From NCBI GenBank assembly GCA_947482115.1, contig CANKII010000003.1, positions 372,001 through 436,000 of the forward strand: a stretch of 64,000 bases of DNA, read 5' to 3'. The position numbers and the translations under genes were made by a program. Under the pieces are notes generated by a model. The model worked only from the letters and a program-made list of their open reading frames with translations, was not told where the DNA came from and searched no databases. This DNA comes from Fibrobacterota bacterium (GTDB lineage: Bacteria > Fibrobacterota > Fibrobacteria > UBA11236). The stretch's first letter is position 1; each line of letters begins with the position of its first letter. Below are positions 27,960 through 36,756 of the stretch, piece by piece.

Positions 27960-30137
27960 TCATTGGTGATCCCCGCAATCTTCGTCAACCCAACCGTCGC
28001 CGTCGTTGTCGATCTTGTCGCCGCATGTTTCTTCGTCCACACCGAAGGTACCGCCCGTCCATTCTGAATTCAGGAGTTTTTTACCCGCTTCTTTCGGATA
28101 GCCGGCCACTGGCGAGTTCCAAATGCTTTGGAACTGGCATGCCAAATCCCGTTCTTCAGTTGTGGGCTTAAACTTGGCTCGAAATGCCGGATCCAATCTT
28201 TGCGGGTTGTCAAATGCGTTTTTGCAATCCGTATTGGCGCTGGATTCACCGCTAAATGGCTGGTAATAATAAGCCAGTGAATCCACTCGATTGGTACCCG
28301 GCCCAAAAGTCGTAACGCTCCAATGGGCCAGATACAGGCGATGCTCCAAGGTGCCGATACAGAATTCCCGCTTTAACGAATCCGTGGCATTGGTGGGATG
28401 GGCAAGGGTGTCCATGTCAATGCAACCGTTGCCGTTGGCATCCCGCCATTGCATCGGGGGAATGACGGTGTTTATCATGGACAGCTTGATGGGTGAATCG
28501 TTGTCGTCATCGTAACCGCGCTGGTTGCGCGCATCTTCGTCGGTGATTCCATCGTTGTCATTGTCGAAATTGTCGAGCAATTCTTCGTCCACTCCAGCCG
28601 TGCCGGAGACCCAATCGCTGGCAGCCGGAGGAGTCACAGTCGGCTTGAGAACCGAACTGGTGGTTGCGCAGGTTTTTCGGAGCGCGGCGATTGTATCCGC
28701 CGGCAAAGGAATGTTGATCAATCCGCCAAGAAAAACAGCGCTGTCCACAAGCACGTTGCAACGCTTTTGCATCAAGTGAATGCGGCCGCTTTGCGAGGCA
28801 TCCACAACGGTATCCAGATTGGGATGAAGTTTTATCAGCTCCCCATAGGATAAATAGAGGTTGGGGAATGCATGACGATGAAACGGGTTGCCGATGTCTC
28901 CGGGATGACCAAAGTGATAGCCCGCGGAATCCATGTATTTCGCGTAACCATCCAAAGTGGGGTCGCCATAATTAAAACGAATATGGTGATTCCGGTCATA
29001 GTCATGCCAGAGCATGGGGGACGGAGAACCGACATCTTGGCGATCGAAATCATCATCGGCCAAATCGTTGTATTGCATGTATCCGACAAAATTGGCGAGG
29101 TCGCGAACACGGGTCACCGTGCTGGCGATATTCTTGGCAAGGGAGTCTTGATTATGGCTCTTCAAGCTGCTTCTCACCGAGTCCAGATTGAACGCCGCGC
29201 TTGTGAGGGGTTCCTGCATGGAATAGACATAGGAGTTGATGTCGTTGGGATTATCCGATTTGTCTTTTGCCGTGGAACCGAAACTCTTGGTGTCCAGGCT
29301 GTCGAAGGAAAGTTTTGAAGAGATGGATATCAAATCGTTCAATCTGGAAACTTCGCTGGAATCCCCCTTCGGACAAAGGCTGGCCTTAAGCGATGCATCG
29401 GTTATGCCGGATCCACAGACGGAATCGATTCGACCGTTTCCATCCATGTCCACGGCAGCCAAAAGACCCTGCACGGCGCTGAGAATTCCCAAATCCAGAC
29501 GGGCCACGCTGGATGAAATTCTACCGTCGGATGCGGTGTCCACCTTGGTTGCCGTATCCTCATCCGGCGTCAGATATTGGGAGTGCTGAATGTCCAACCA
29601 CAGGGTGTCGCGACCGCGCAAAATGTGCCCCAGATCCTGCACGGCTATGAACACCGGGTGGTAAATGCTGTCCACACTTTTCACAGTGGACTTGATGCTG
29701 GTCGCGGTCGAGTCGTGAATGAATGGCAATCCGGTATTGTTGTCGGATTTTTTGAACTCGTCGTTGATGCGGGTGTAGTCCACATGGTAAAGCGCCACGA
29801 TTGCCTGGGAGTGAAAGAGGTAGGCCTCGGATCCTTGCGGAAATCTTTTCATGGCCCGCTCGTAATAACTGATGGCGGTATCGTAATGAGCCGTGGCGGT
29901 TGCGAAGTACGTCTTAGCCTTGGTGGAATCAGCCGTAGTCCCCATCTTCAGGGCCTGCTTCGCGCTGTTGTCCGAAACACCTCCGGCACTCAGGGCATTG
30001 TTGCCCTTGATCAAAAGTTCGCGGTAGTCCTGGTCATTGGCGTGTTTAGAACCCAAAGGCTCCAAAAGATTGCAGCCAATCAAAGCGCCAACGACAGCCA
30101 AGCCTCCGGCCGCCCAAAATAGTCCGTTTTTTTTCAC
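27960..30137 (-). CDS. Large lipoprotein with calcium-loop (MopE-like) motifs
   Basis: About 725 residues. The GTG at 30137 has GGAGG four bases upstream and is preferred over the ATG at 30152, whose first codons contain that site. Lipobox ALIGC precedes the acylated Cys. Residues about 35-130 look helical and TPR-like (AHYDTAISYYERAMKRFPQG). Asp/Asn-rich calcium-loop segments occur at DMDGNGRID, DNDNDGITDED, DANGNGCID and, at the C terminus, CGDKIDNDGDGWVDEDCG, which matches the metal-binding repeat of MopE-like surface proteins. Two GVDEE stretches precede such loops (near 540 and at the end). It stands before a barrel gene, so an outer-membrane complex is plausible. Confidence 0.75.
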   Translation of the reverse strand: MKKNGLFWAAGGLAVVGALIGCNLLEPLGSKHANDQDYRELLIKGNNALSAGGVSDNSAKQALKMGTTADSTKAKTYFATATAHYDTAISYYERAMKRFPQGSEAYLFHSQAIVALYHVDYTRINDEFKKSDNNTGLPFIHDSTATSIKSTVKSVDSIYHPVFIAVQDLGHILRGRDTLWLDIQHSQYLTPDEDTATKVDTASDGRISSSVARLDLGILSAVQGLLAAVDMDGNGRIDSVCGSGITDASLKASLCPKGDSSEVSRLNDLISISSKLSFDSLDTKSFGSTAKDKSDNPNDINSYVYSMQEPLTSAAFNLDSVRSSLKSHNQDSLAKNIASTVTRVRDLANFVGYMQYNDLADDDFDRQDVGSPSPMLWHDYDRNHHIRFNYGDPTLDGYAKYMDSAGYHFGHPGDIGNPFHRHAFPNLYLSYGELIKLHPNLDTVVDASQSGRIHLMQKRCNVLVDSAVFLGGLINIPLPADTIAALRKTCATTSSVLKPTVTPPAASDWVSGTAGVDEELLDNFDNDNDGITDEDARNQRGYDDDNDSPIKLSMINTVIPPMQWRDANGNGCIDMDTLAHPTNATDSLKREFCIGTLEHRLYLAHWSVTTFGPGTNRVDSLAYYYQPFSGESSANTDCKNAFDNPQRLDPAFRAKFKPTTEERDLACQFQSIWNSPVAGYPKEAGKKLLNSEWTGGTFGVDEETCGDKIDNDGDGWVDEDCGDHQ

Positions 30138-30227
30138 TGTGCCTCCAGCCATTTAAGCTCGTTAAAGTAACCCAGACAAGCTGATTTTGGTGAGGAAAAT
30201 TTAGATAACATGGAAAATTTCCAATAT

Positions 30228-31808
30228 TTATCCCAAATCCCGGATGTAATCTTCCTCATATTTGCGGTAAGCCAGAACAAATTTTTGATAACTGTGATGC
30301 GCCTCGAGGTCAGGATTCAAGGTAAAGGGTGTTCGCAGGTGCGGGCGAGCCAAGATCTCGAATGAAACTTCACCGTCCTTCTTAACGACGACGTGCTGCG
30401 CCCGGATAGCGGCTCCCAGAGCTGCGGAATTAGAGGTTTCCTGCCGCATGACAGGCACTCCAAAGACGTTCGCCATGATTTGAAGGATTTCACGGTTATT
30501 GGAAGCCCCGCCTGTGGCTTGAATGCGGGACGGTTTTTCCCCCATCCATGCTGAGTGGAGGAACATACTGGCCATCTGAGCCTCAATAACCGCGCGTACT
30601 TCCGCTTCAACATCTTGATCAGAAAATCCATAGCGCTGGACTCCGGGTTTGCCGATCCGGGGAATGATTTCAGTATCAAAATAAGGAAGCATTACGCGGC
30701 CTTGATTGCCGGGCGGAGTGCGGCCTAACAGGTTTGAAAAAGATTCCCAAGTCAAGCCATGTTTGGTGCGAACCGCTTCCCGAGCCAAACTGCCATTTTT
30801 ATAGACGGAAATGGCCATATAGGCACCTGTCGGGCTGCCGAAGACATGGGAAGCTCCGCCGGGGTCGGTATGAACTGAGCTCATATACGTGAACAAAGTG
30901 TCGCTAGTGCCAAGAGACACGCCTATCACCCCGCTGGACACCAATCCCAGTCCCACGAGGCTTGCGGGATTATCCCCGGTGCCGGGCAAAATTTTACAAG
31001 AGGGCGAGAAACCAAAACGGGCGGTGAAATAAGCCGAAATACCCGCTGCAATGGAGTCGGATTCCTGAACGGGTAAAAGTTTTGTGGCCAAATCTGGTGC
31101 GGTGGCATTCAATGCTTCGAGGCTCCAAGCGCGCGTGGAAATGTTCATCAGATTCATGCCGGCACCATCGCCCGGATCGATGGAGATAATTTTTCCGGCC
31201 AACAGAGAGGGGATGAAACTGGAAACCAAGCAAATGTGGGCCGTCTCCGCGTAGTTCTTGGGTTCGGTTTTGAAGAACCTTCGGATTTGGGGGCCGGTGA
31301 AACGTTCAAAGCAGCGGGAGCCCGTAAGAGCGCATACCGCATCATCGCCACCTAGGGAGGCTGCTATCTCCCGGCATTCTTCGGAAGTGGTTGCGTCCAT
31401 CCAAATCGGGGAGGTTTTTCGAGAATAGACATTCTCCAATTGCTCCGCCAAACCCTGAGTGAAATCCAATGAAGCGAGTTTTTTTTCTGCGGAAGCATTC
31501 AAATAAACCGAGCCGTGCTGCTGACCCGATACGCCAATGGCTTCGATGTTTTGAAGGGGAATACCTTCTTTTTTCAGGGCGTCCAGAATGTCCTCAAGAG
31601 CGCGAACCCAAAGCTGAGGCGGCGTATGAGCCACACCGGAGCCTGCAGGCAAGACCCCGTTACGGGTGCCAAACTCGGGATAGGTGGTGTCAAAATGGAT
31701 GCTTTTTTCGACGAGAATCCGGGTTGAAGCCGGTTCTCCGTCCTGTTCGAGGACGATGGCTGTGAAACTTTGCGTGGAACAGTCCAGACCGAGGTAATAG
31801 TGTTTCAT
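30228..31808 (-). CDS. Xylulokinase of the eukaryote-like type
   Basis: A 526-residue FGGY-family kinase expected to phosphorylate D-xylulose to xylulose 5-phosphate. The start at 31808 (MKHYYLGLDCSTQS) is chosen over the upstream ATG at 31838. ATP- and sugar-site motifs visible are DCSTQS, SGQQHGS, the acidic GDGAGMNLM, GTGDNPASL, GVSLGTSDTLF and ATGGASNN. The FDTTYPEFGTRNGV segment and the long N-terminal insert resemble animal/fungal xylulokinases rather than E. coli XylB. There is no xylA or sugar transporter next to it. It is divergent from the RRM gene. Confidence 0.85.
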   Translation of the reverse strand: MKHYYLGLDCSTQSFTAIVLEQDGEPASTRILVEKSIHFDTTYPEFGTRNGVLPAGSGVAHTPPQLWVRALEDILDALKKEGIPLQNIEAIGVSGQQHGSVYLNASAEKKLASLDFTQGLAEQLENVYSRKTSPIWMDATTSEECREIAASLGGDDAVCALTGSRCFERFTGPQIRRFFKTEPKNYAETAHICLVSSFIPSLLAGKIISIDPGDGAGMNLMNISTRAWSLEALNATAPDLATKLLPVQESDSIAAGISAYFTARFGFSPSCKILPGTGDNPASLVGLGLVSSGVIGVSLGTSDTLFTYMSSVHTDPGGASHVFGSPTGAYMAISVYKNGSLAREAVRTKHGLTWESFSNLLGRTPPGNQGRVMLPYFDTEIIPRIGKPGVQRYGFSDQDVEAEVRAVIEAQMASMFLHSAWMGEKPSRIQATGGASNNREILQIMANVFGVPVMRQETSNSAALGAAIRAQHVVVKKDGEVSFEILARPHLRTPFTLNPDLEAHHSYQKFVLAYRKYEEDYIRDLG

Positions 31809-31837
31809 AGTGCGGACAAGGGTAGCAAAATCACGCA

Positions 31838-31866
31838 TTGCGTTTTGGCACCCGAGTTTATATTTA
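31838..31866 (+). promoter_or_regulatory. Possible sigma-70 type promoter for the RRM gene
   Basis: TTGCGT, 17 bases, then TATTTA, ending about 128 bases before the RRM start. Matches are moderate and no +1 evidence exists; the long leader would fit the structured leaders of cold-regulated RNA-binding genes. Confidence 0.3.
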
Positions 31867-31993
31867 ACCCACCGGCTTTTTGTTCATTTGTTCGGAGACG
31901 GTCGTTCGTTTCGCCTCATCCCGAAAAAATCTTCGCGGAATTTCCCAAACGGGATGCCCCGGAGAAGCCGGAATTTTAAACAAGGACATGTGC

Positions 31994-32344
31994 ATGAACA
32001 TTTACGTCAGCAATATTGCCTACAACGCCACGGATGAACTGCTTCAGGAAGCCTTCGGCGCCTTCGGTGAAGTCCAGTCCGCCCGCATCATCAAAGATCG
32101 CATGACAGGACGATCGCGCGGCTTCGGTTTTGTAGAAATGCCCAACGATGAACAGGGTCGGGCGGCATTGGAGGGCGTCAATGGCGTCGACATGCTCGGC
32201 CGTCGCATCAACGCGCGTGAAGCCAAACCGCGTGAAGAAGGTTCCAACACCCCCCGTCAGCCGGGACAACAGGGACAGGGCGGCGGCTTTCGTCCCCGCG
32301 AACCCCGTCCGCAACCTCAAGTAATCAATCGCGGCGTTTACTAG
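31994..32344 (+). CDS. RRM-domain RNA-binding protein
   Basis: A 116-residue protein with one RNA-recognition motif. RNP2 is IYVSNI (residues 3-8) and RNP1 is RGFGFVEM (about 43-50). The tail (residues 80-116) is Gly/Gln/Pro/Arg-rich. The ATG at 31994 is preceded by AAGGA seven bases away; the ATG at 31988 is too close. Proteins of this type in cyanobacteria and other phyla respond to cold and bind RNA. The next gene follows six bases later. Confidence 0.9.
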   Translation: MNIYVSNIAYNATDELLQEAFGAFGEVQSARIIKDRMTGRSRGFGFVEMPNDEQGRAALEGVNGVDMLGRRINAREAKPREEGSNTPRQPGQQGQGGGFRPREPRPQPQVINRGVY

Positions 32345-32350
32345 GCCGAC

Positions 32351-33511
32351 TTGAATACTTCCGCGTTGAAACAGCATCCTTTTTTCATCAGTTGTCCCCG
32401 CAATCTTGAGCCGCTCCTTCTCGCTGAATTGCGGGAGTTGGGTATTGAAGGCGGTAATGCCGAGTACCTCGGCGTCACGGTTCCCTTAAGTCAGGAAGAC
32501 GTTTATCGCGTTGTCTACGGTTCGCGTCTGGCTTCGCGTGTATTGCGTCCTCTCGGTTCCTTTGAATGCTACAGCTCCGAGGAGCTTTATTCCAACGCCT
32601 ATGCTTTCAATTGGAGCCAGCTGATTCAATTCGGCCAGACCTTCAAGATCACGGCCACCGTTTCGGATTCCGGCATCACCCACAGCCATTACGCAGCTTT
32701 GAAGCTCAAGGACGCGATTGTGGATTCGCTGAGGGATCAATACGGCGAGCGGCCCAATGTGGATCGCGACGATCCGGACATTCGCATCGATTTGTTTTTG
32801 AGGCGCGATCAAGCCACCATCAGCCTGTATTATTCCAACGGCGTGTTACATCGCAGGGGATATCGCAAGCAGGCAGTGGAGGCTCCGATCAAGGAAAATC
32901 TTGCCGCAGCGTTGTTGAGATTTTCCGGTTGGGATAAAAAGCAAAAGCTGTATGATTTTTTCTGCGGCAGCGGTACGCTTTTGCTGGAAGCCGCCATGAT
33001 GGCGACAAATACTCCGGCGGGATTTTTCCGCGATGTACAAGGATTTGAAACCCTTCCTGATTTTGACGCCGAGGTGTGGGAAAAGGTGAAATCCGAAATG
33101 GATTCACAAATCGTTCCGCTTCCGCAGGATTTGATTTTTGGCAGTGACATCGACGCAAAGTCCATTGCGGCTTTTCGCACCAATCTGCTGGAAACACCCT
33201 TTGCGGACTCGATTCATTTGGAACGATCCGATTTCAACCAGCTGAAAGGCCCGTTTGAAGATGCGGTTGTCGTGACCAATCCGCCCTATGGCGTGCGCTT
33301 GGAGCAGGGCGAGGACGCCATTTTGCACAAACTCTACGAAAGCTTTGGCCGTTTCCTGAAAACCCAGTGCCCCGGCGGCAAAGCCTGCATGGTCATCCCT
33401 GATGAAGGTCTGGAAAAAGAAATCTGGTTTAAACCCGCCAAACGCCTGTTTTTCGACAATGGCGGCCTCGAGGTTCACGCCAGCCTTTATACCATCCGAA
33501 AAGACGGCTGA
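32351..33511 (+). CDS. RlmL/RlmK-like 23S rRNA methyltransferase (THUMP plus SAM domain)
   Basis: A 386-residue enzyme. The N-terminal part (about 10-160) is a THUMP/ferredoxin-like RNA-binding region (FFISCPRNLEPLLLAEL). The second half is a class I methyltransferase with DFFCGSGTLLLEAA, GSDIDAKSI and the N6-type NPPYGVRLEQG motif. This matches the N2-guanine methyltransferase half of RlmL; the RlmK half is absent, as in many bacteria. Start codons are TTG at 32351 or TTG at 32366; no ATG fits. Confidence 0.88.
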   Translation: MNTSALKQHPFFISCPRNLEPLLLAELRELGIEGGNAEYLGVTVPLSQEDVYRVVYGSRLASRVLRPLGSFECYSSEELYSNAYAFNWSQLIQFGQTFKITATVSDSGITHSHYAALKLKDAIVDSLRDQYGERPNVDRDDPDIRIDLFLRRDQATISLYYSNGVLHRRGYRKQAVEAPIKENLAAALLRFSGWDKKQKLYDFFCGSGTLLLEAAMMATNTPAGFFRDVQGFETLPDFDAEVWEKVKSEMDSQIVPLPQDLIFGSDIDAKSIAAFRTNLLETPFADSIHLERSDFNQLKGPFEDAVVVTNPPYGVRLEQGEDAILHKLYESFGRFLKTQCPGGKACMVIPDEGLEKEIWFKPAKRLFFDNGGLEVHASLYTIRKDG

Positions 33512-33524
33512 ACGAAATATGTTT

Positions 33525-33571
33525 CCCGCTTGTTACGATGGGAATTTTACGAGTTAAATACAACGAGCGGG
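33525..33571 (+). other. Long-range hairpin between the methyltransferase and phosphoesterase genes
   Basis: CCCGCTTGTT and AACGAGCGGG can form a ten-pair stem (one G-T pair) around a 27-base loop. It may end the upstream transcript or act in the leader of the next gene. The following bases are T/A-rich but not a clean T-run. Confidence 0.4.
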
Positions 33572-33627
33572 CTTATTATTTATCCAGTGAAATTTTTGTT
33601 TGAATCATTCCGGAGAGGATCGACATT

Positions 33628-34848
33628 ATGAAAACCATTATCCGTGCAATTTGTTTTATGGGGGCCACCTCTGTTTTCGCAGTGGACATCACTTTCTTTT
33701 CCATCTCCGATACGCATTACGGTCAAACCGGTGCTCCAAGTTCGGGCACTGGCATCACGCAAAAGGATACCAGCCGCGCTCGCATGCCCGGATTGCTGAA
33801 TGCTCTTCCGGGAACAGCCTATCCTACCGCTGCGGGTGGTGGCACGGTGGCAGAACCGCGTGCCGTGCTTGTCGTTGGTGATCTCATTGAAATGATCGAC
33901 ACAACTCTCTGGAACCGCTACACCGCAGATTATGGCGTCACGGGTGACAAGAAACTTCGTTTCCCGACGCTTGAGGCGCTTGGCAATCACGATTTTTACA
34001 CAACGGGCACCATCAAGGATACGCTGTTCCTCGTGAACCGCATGATTCAACGCAATGCCCTTCGCAAGTTGGGCCTCACCCGCTTGGACTCGACGGAATA
34101 CCATTACTCTTGGGATTGGGACGGGGTTCATTTCATCAATTTGAACCTGTATGCCGGAAGCACCGAACTCGGGTATAGCGGTTACCGGCCCATGAATGCA
34201 CTGGCCTTCCTCCAACAGGATTTGGCTGCCAACGTGGGCAACAGCGGGCGTCCGGTTTTCATCATGGAACATTACCCTGTGAACGACAATACCTACTTCC
34301 CTGCGGCTCTCCGCACTCCGTTTTACAATGCCATTGTGAACTACAATGTCATCGGTATCCTTCACGGCCATTCCCATGCCCAGGCCATTTATACGTGGAA
34401 CAACGGCACGGGAACCAAGAGCTTTGACATTTACGACGATGGTAGCGTCATGGATGGCGACATGATGGTGTTTCACATCACCGACGGAAGAATGGTCGCT
34501 ACACATCGCAGCTTCGTGGGCACCACCACTTCGAACGGCACGCAACAATGGAGCACCTTAATCAAGGACAAGACCATCAGCATGGGCACAGCCACGTCAG
34601 TAACCCGTCCCGACGGAAGTCGTGCCGGTTTATTTGTCGTGGCGGGCATGAGCCAGCGCATGCCGGCTTCCGCGCGTCAGATCGACATCGTGGATTTGCG
34701 CGGGCATATTGTACGCCGGTTGCCGGTTGCAAACCAGCGCGTCGATTGGGATCGCCGCGATGCGCAAGGTCGCTGGATTTCTGCGGGAGTTTATTTCCTC
34801 AAGGTTGCGGGTCAGACCAGGGCGTTTGGAAAACTGGCCCTGCGTTAA
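33628..34848 (+). CDS. Secreted calcineurin-like metallophosphoesterase with sorting-like C terminus
   Basis: A 406-residue protein with a signal peptide of about 18 residues (ends VFA). Metallophosphoesterase motifs appear in order: SDTHYG, VVGDLIE, ALGNHDFY, a His in IMEHYP and ILHGHSHAQ, giving a two-metal site. The last 85 residues form a separate beta domain with VDLRGHIVRRLP and SAGVYFLKVAG, resembling the other sorting-type C termini in this window. The start follows GGAGAGGATCGACATT. The likely action is phosphoester hydrolysis outside the cell or at its surface; the substrate is unknown. Confidence 0.87.
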   Translation: MKTIIRAICFMGATSVFAVDITFFSISDTHYGQTGAPSSGTGITQKDTSRARMPGLLNALPGTAYPTAAGGGTVAEPRAVLVVGDLIEMIDTTLWNRYTADYGVTGDKKLRFPTLEALGNHDFYTTGTIKDTLFLVNRMIQRNALRKLGLTRLDSTEYHYSWDWDGVHFINLNLYAGSTELGYSGYRPMNALAFLQQDLAANVGNSGRPVFIMEHYPVNDNTYFPAALRTPFYNAIVNYNVIGILHGHSHAQAIYTWNNGTGTKSFDIYDDGSVMDGDMMVFHITDGRMVATHRSFVGTTTSNGTQQWSTLIKDKTISMGTATSVTRPDGSRAGLFVVAGMSQRMPASARQIDIVDLRGHIVRRLPVANQRVDWDRRDAQGRWISAGVYFLKVAGQTRAFGKLALR

Positions 34849-34851
34849 CCT

Positions 34852-35643
34852 TTACTGACGTGCAAGGGCTGCAGCGAGGAAATTCAAATCCTCCTCGGCC
34901 TCGTCAAACAAAAGATCCATATCCTCTCCCGGCATTCCCACACCCGCGGTGGAGGACAATGTCCACGATCCTTTGAAATCAAATTGACGTGCAAGAGATA
35001 CGATATTGCCGCAGGTTTCTTCGGCATCCCGAATCGCCTGATGTTCGCCTTGCAGCAAAATCCGTATGTCGAGATTTACAAGCGAGTCCCCCGCCTCGCG
35101 GAATAAACCCTCCGCATCATCCGCATTGATTGCGAAAGGATTCAAGGCGCAACCGAATCGGGATCCAATCTGTTCACGACGGCGGGTGATTTCACCGGGC
35201 TTCGCCTGACGATCTTCAAAGAAGCTCACAAGCTGAACATTTCGCGGCAAATCACGCGCCCATCCCGCCAGTGCGGACAGTTTTTCATCAACACCCTCTC
35301 CAGCTTCGGGAACGGAAATCTTGAGGCCTTGAGGTGCGAAGTAATCTGCCGCTTCGATGAGTGTATCGCGATGGCGATGGCTTTTATCGCTGGCGTCGGC
35401 GGGAAATTGTGCGTAGAGAAAGGACACAGGAATATCGGCTTCCATCGATTTTTCCCGGATGGATTCCCATTCTGAACGCGAAGAGAACAAAAGATGAGGA
35501 AACCAAATCTCCATGCCCCGAAAACCCGCCTCCGCAATGGGTTCCACCCAATCGGAAACGAGCAAAGACGGTCCCTTGCCATTCCAACGGTTTTTCTCCA
35601 GCAGGAAGGTGGACAAATAAACAGGTGTGCTATTCATGGCCAT
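34852..35643 (-). CDS. Sugar phosphate isomerase/epimerase-like TIM-barrel protein
   Basis: A 263-residue protein matching the xylose-isomerase-like/AP endonuclease 2 TIM-barrel family in overall pattern: EAGFRGMEIWFPHLLF, VSFLYAQFPAD, LKISVPEAGEG, VNLDIRILLQGEHQAI and a final helix. Metal ligands of the family (Glu in MEIW, Glu in VPEAGEG, the Asp/His pair in the C-terminal half) are partly visible. The start is MAMN at 35643 or the ATG at 35637. Substrate unknown. Confidence 0.65.
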   Translation of the reverse strand: MAMNSTPVYLSTFLLEKNRWNGKGPSLLVSDWVEPIAEAGFRGMEIWFPHLLFSSRSEWESIREKSMEADIPVSFLYAQFPADASDKSHRHRDTLIEAADYFAPQGLKISVPEAGEGVDEKLSALAGWARDLPRNVQLVSFFEDRQAKPGEITRRREQIGSRFGCALNPFAINADDAEGLFREAGDSLVNLDIRILLQGEHQAIRDAEETCGNIVSLARQFDFKGSWTLSSTAGVGMPGEDMDLLFDEAEEDLNFLAAALARQ

Positions 35644-35871
35644 ACGCGAAAGGCCTTGCTTAACGAAGCGATGAAAGCAGCAATTCTAATTAATTCGGCA
35701 ATTTCACTCGAGATCCCTGCTTTACCCCATCACCCTTTTAACATATTTAATTAGTATGGTTTAAAAACAGAAACGGCATCATATCATTAAAAAATGGATT
35801 TTTTCGATTTTATGGGCCTACTTTATACTGACTAAGTTAATATGTATTATAGGGATATCACTGGAAGCCTT

Positions 35872-36756
35872 ATGGAACAAGACCATCTCGATCAACTGGA
35901 AAATCAAAGCGTCTACATCCTGAGGGAGGCATACGCCAACTTCAAGAATCTGGCCATGCTTTGGTCCATCGGCAAGGACAGCACCGTCCTTTTATGGCTC
36001 GCGCGCAAGGCATTCTTCGGGCATATGCCCATCACCTTGGTTCATATCGACACGAGTTTTAAAATCCCCGCCATGATCACGTACCGCGATCAACTGGCAC
36101 GTGACTGGGGTTTGAATATGGTTTACGGCCAAAATGAGGAAGTGTTGCGCAAGGGTGAAACCTTTCCGGCCGGAAAACTGACGCGTCTGCAATGCTGCAA
36201 GGCTTTAAAGACGGATGCACTGCGCAATACACTCTCCGGAGAATGGCCGCGATACCGGATGAATCATCAAACCGGCAAGTATGAAGTGGACACGAATCGC
36301 GAACCTTACACGGGTGTAATCGTGGGCGCGCGCGCTGACGAGGAAGGATCGCGTTCCAAGGAGCGCTATTTCTCGCCGCGCGACAAGAACAGCGAATGGG
36401 ATGTGGGCGATCAACCGCCGGAGTTGTGGAATCAATTCAAAACGGATTTCGCTCCGGGAACCCATGTGCGCATCCATCCTCTTCTGGATTGGACGGAGCT
36501 GAACATTTGGGAATACATCCAGCGCGAGAACATTCCCATCATCGATCTGTATTTCAACAAGGGCGACGGCAAACGCTATCGTTCGCTGGGTTGCTACCCC
36601 TGTACTTCACCCGTGGAATCGGATTCGCGTAACGTGGCCGAGATCGTGGAAGAGTTGAAGACCGGAAAGTTCACCAACATTGCGGAACGCTCCGGTCGTG
36701 CTCAAGACAAAGAAGACGGCGGTTTGGAAACCCTTCGACGTGACGGGTACATGTGA
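35872..36756 (+). CDS. cysD: Sulfate adenylyltransferase subunit 2
   Basis: A 294-residue subunit that adenylates sulfate with ATP, in complex with CysN. The PP-loop is [53 protein letters not shown] and [11 protein letters not shown] are family blocks. The ATG at 35872 has GGAAG four bases upstream and is preferred over the in-frame ATG at 35842, which has none. It is first in cysDNC, with a 228-base gap from the divergent neighbour where the promoter should lie. The stop is shared with the start of cysN (TGATG). Confidence 0.95.
   Translation: MEQDHLDQLENQSVYILREAYANFKNLAMLWSIGKDSTVLLWLARKAFFGHMPITLVHIDTSFKIPAMITYRDQLARDWGLNMVYGQNEEVLRKGETFPAGKLTRLQCCKALKTDALRNTLSGEWPRYRMNHQTGKYEVDTNREPYTGVIVGARADEEGSRSKERYFSPRDKNSEWDVGDQPPELWNQFKTDFAPGTHVRIHPLLDWTELNIWEYIQRENIPIIDLYFNKGDGKRYRSLGCYPCTSPVESDSRNVAEIVEELKTGKFTNIAERSGRAQDKEDGGLETLRRDGYM

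Noticed and set aside
35760-35871. A possible -10 element (TATTAT) and AT-rich leader before cysD
   Set aside because: No convincing -35 partner at a normal distance; the promoter is likely in this gap but cannot be placed.
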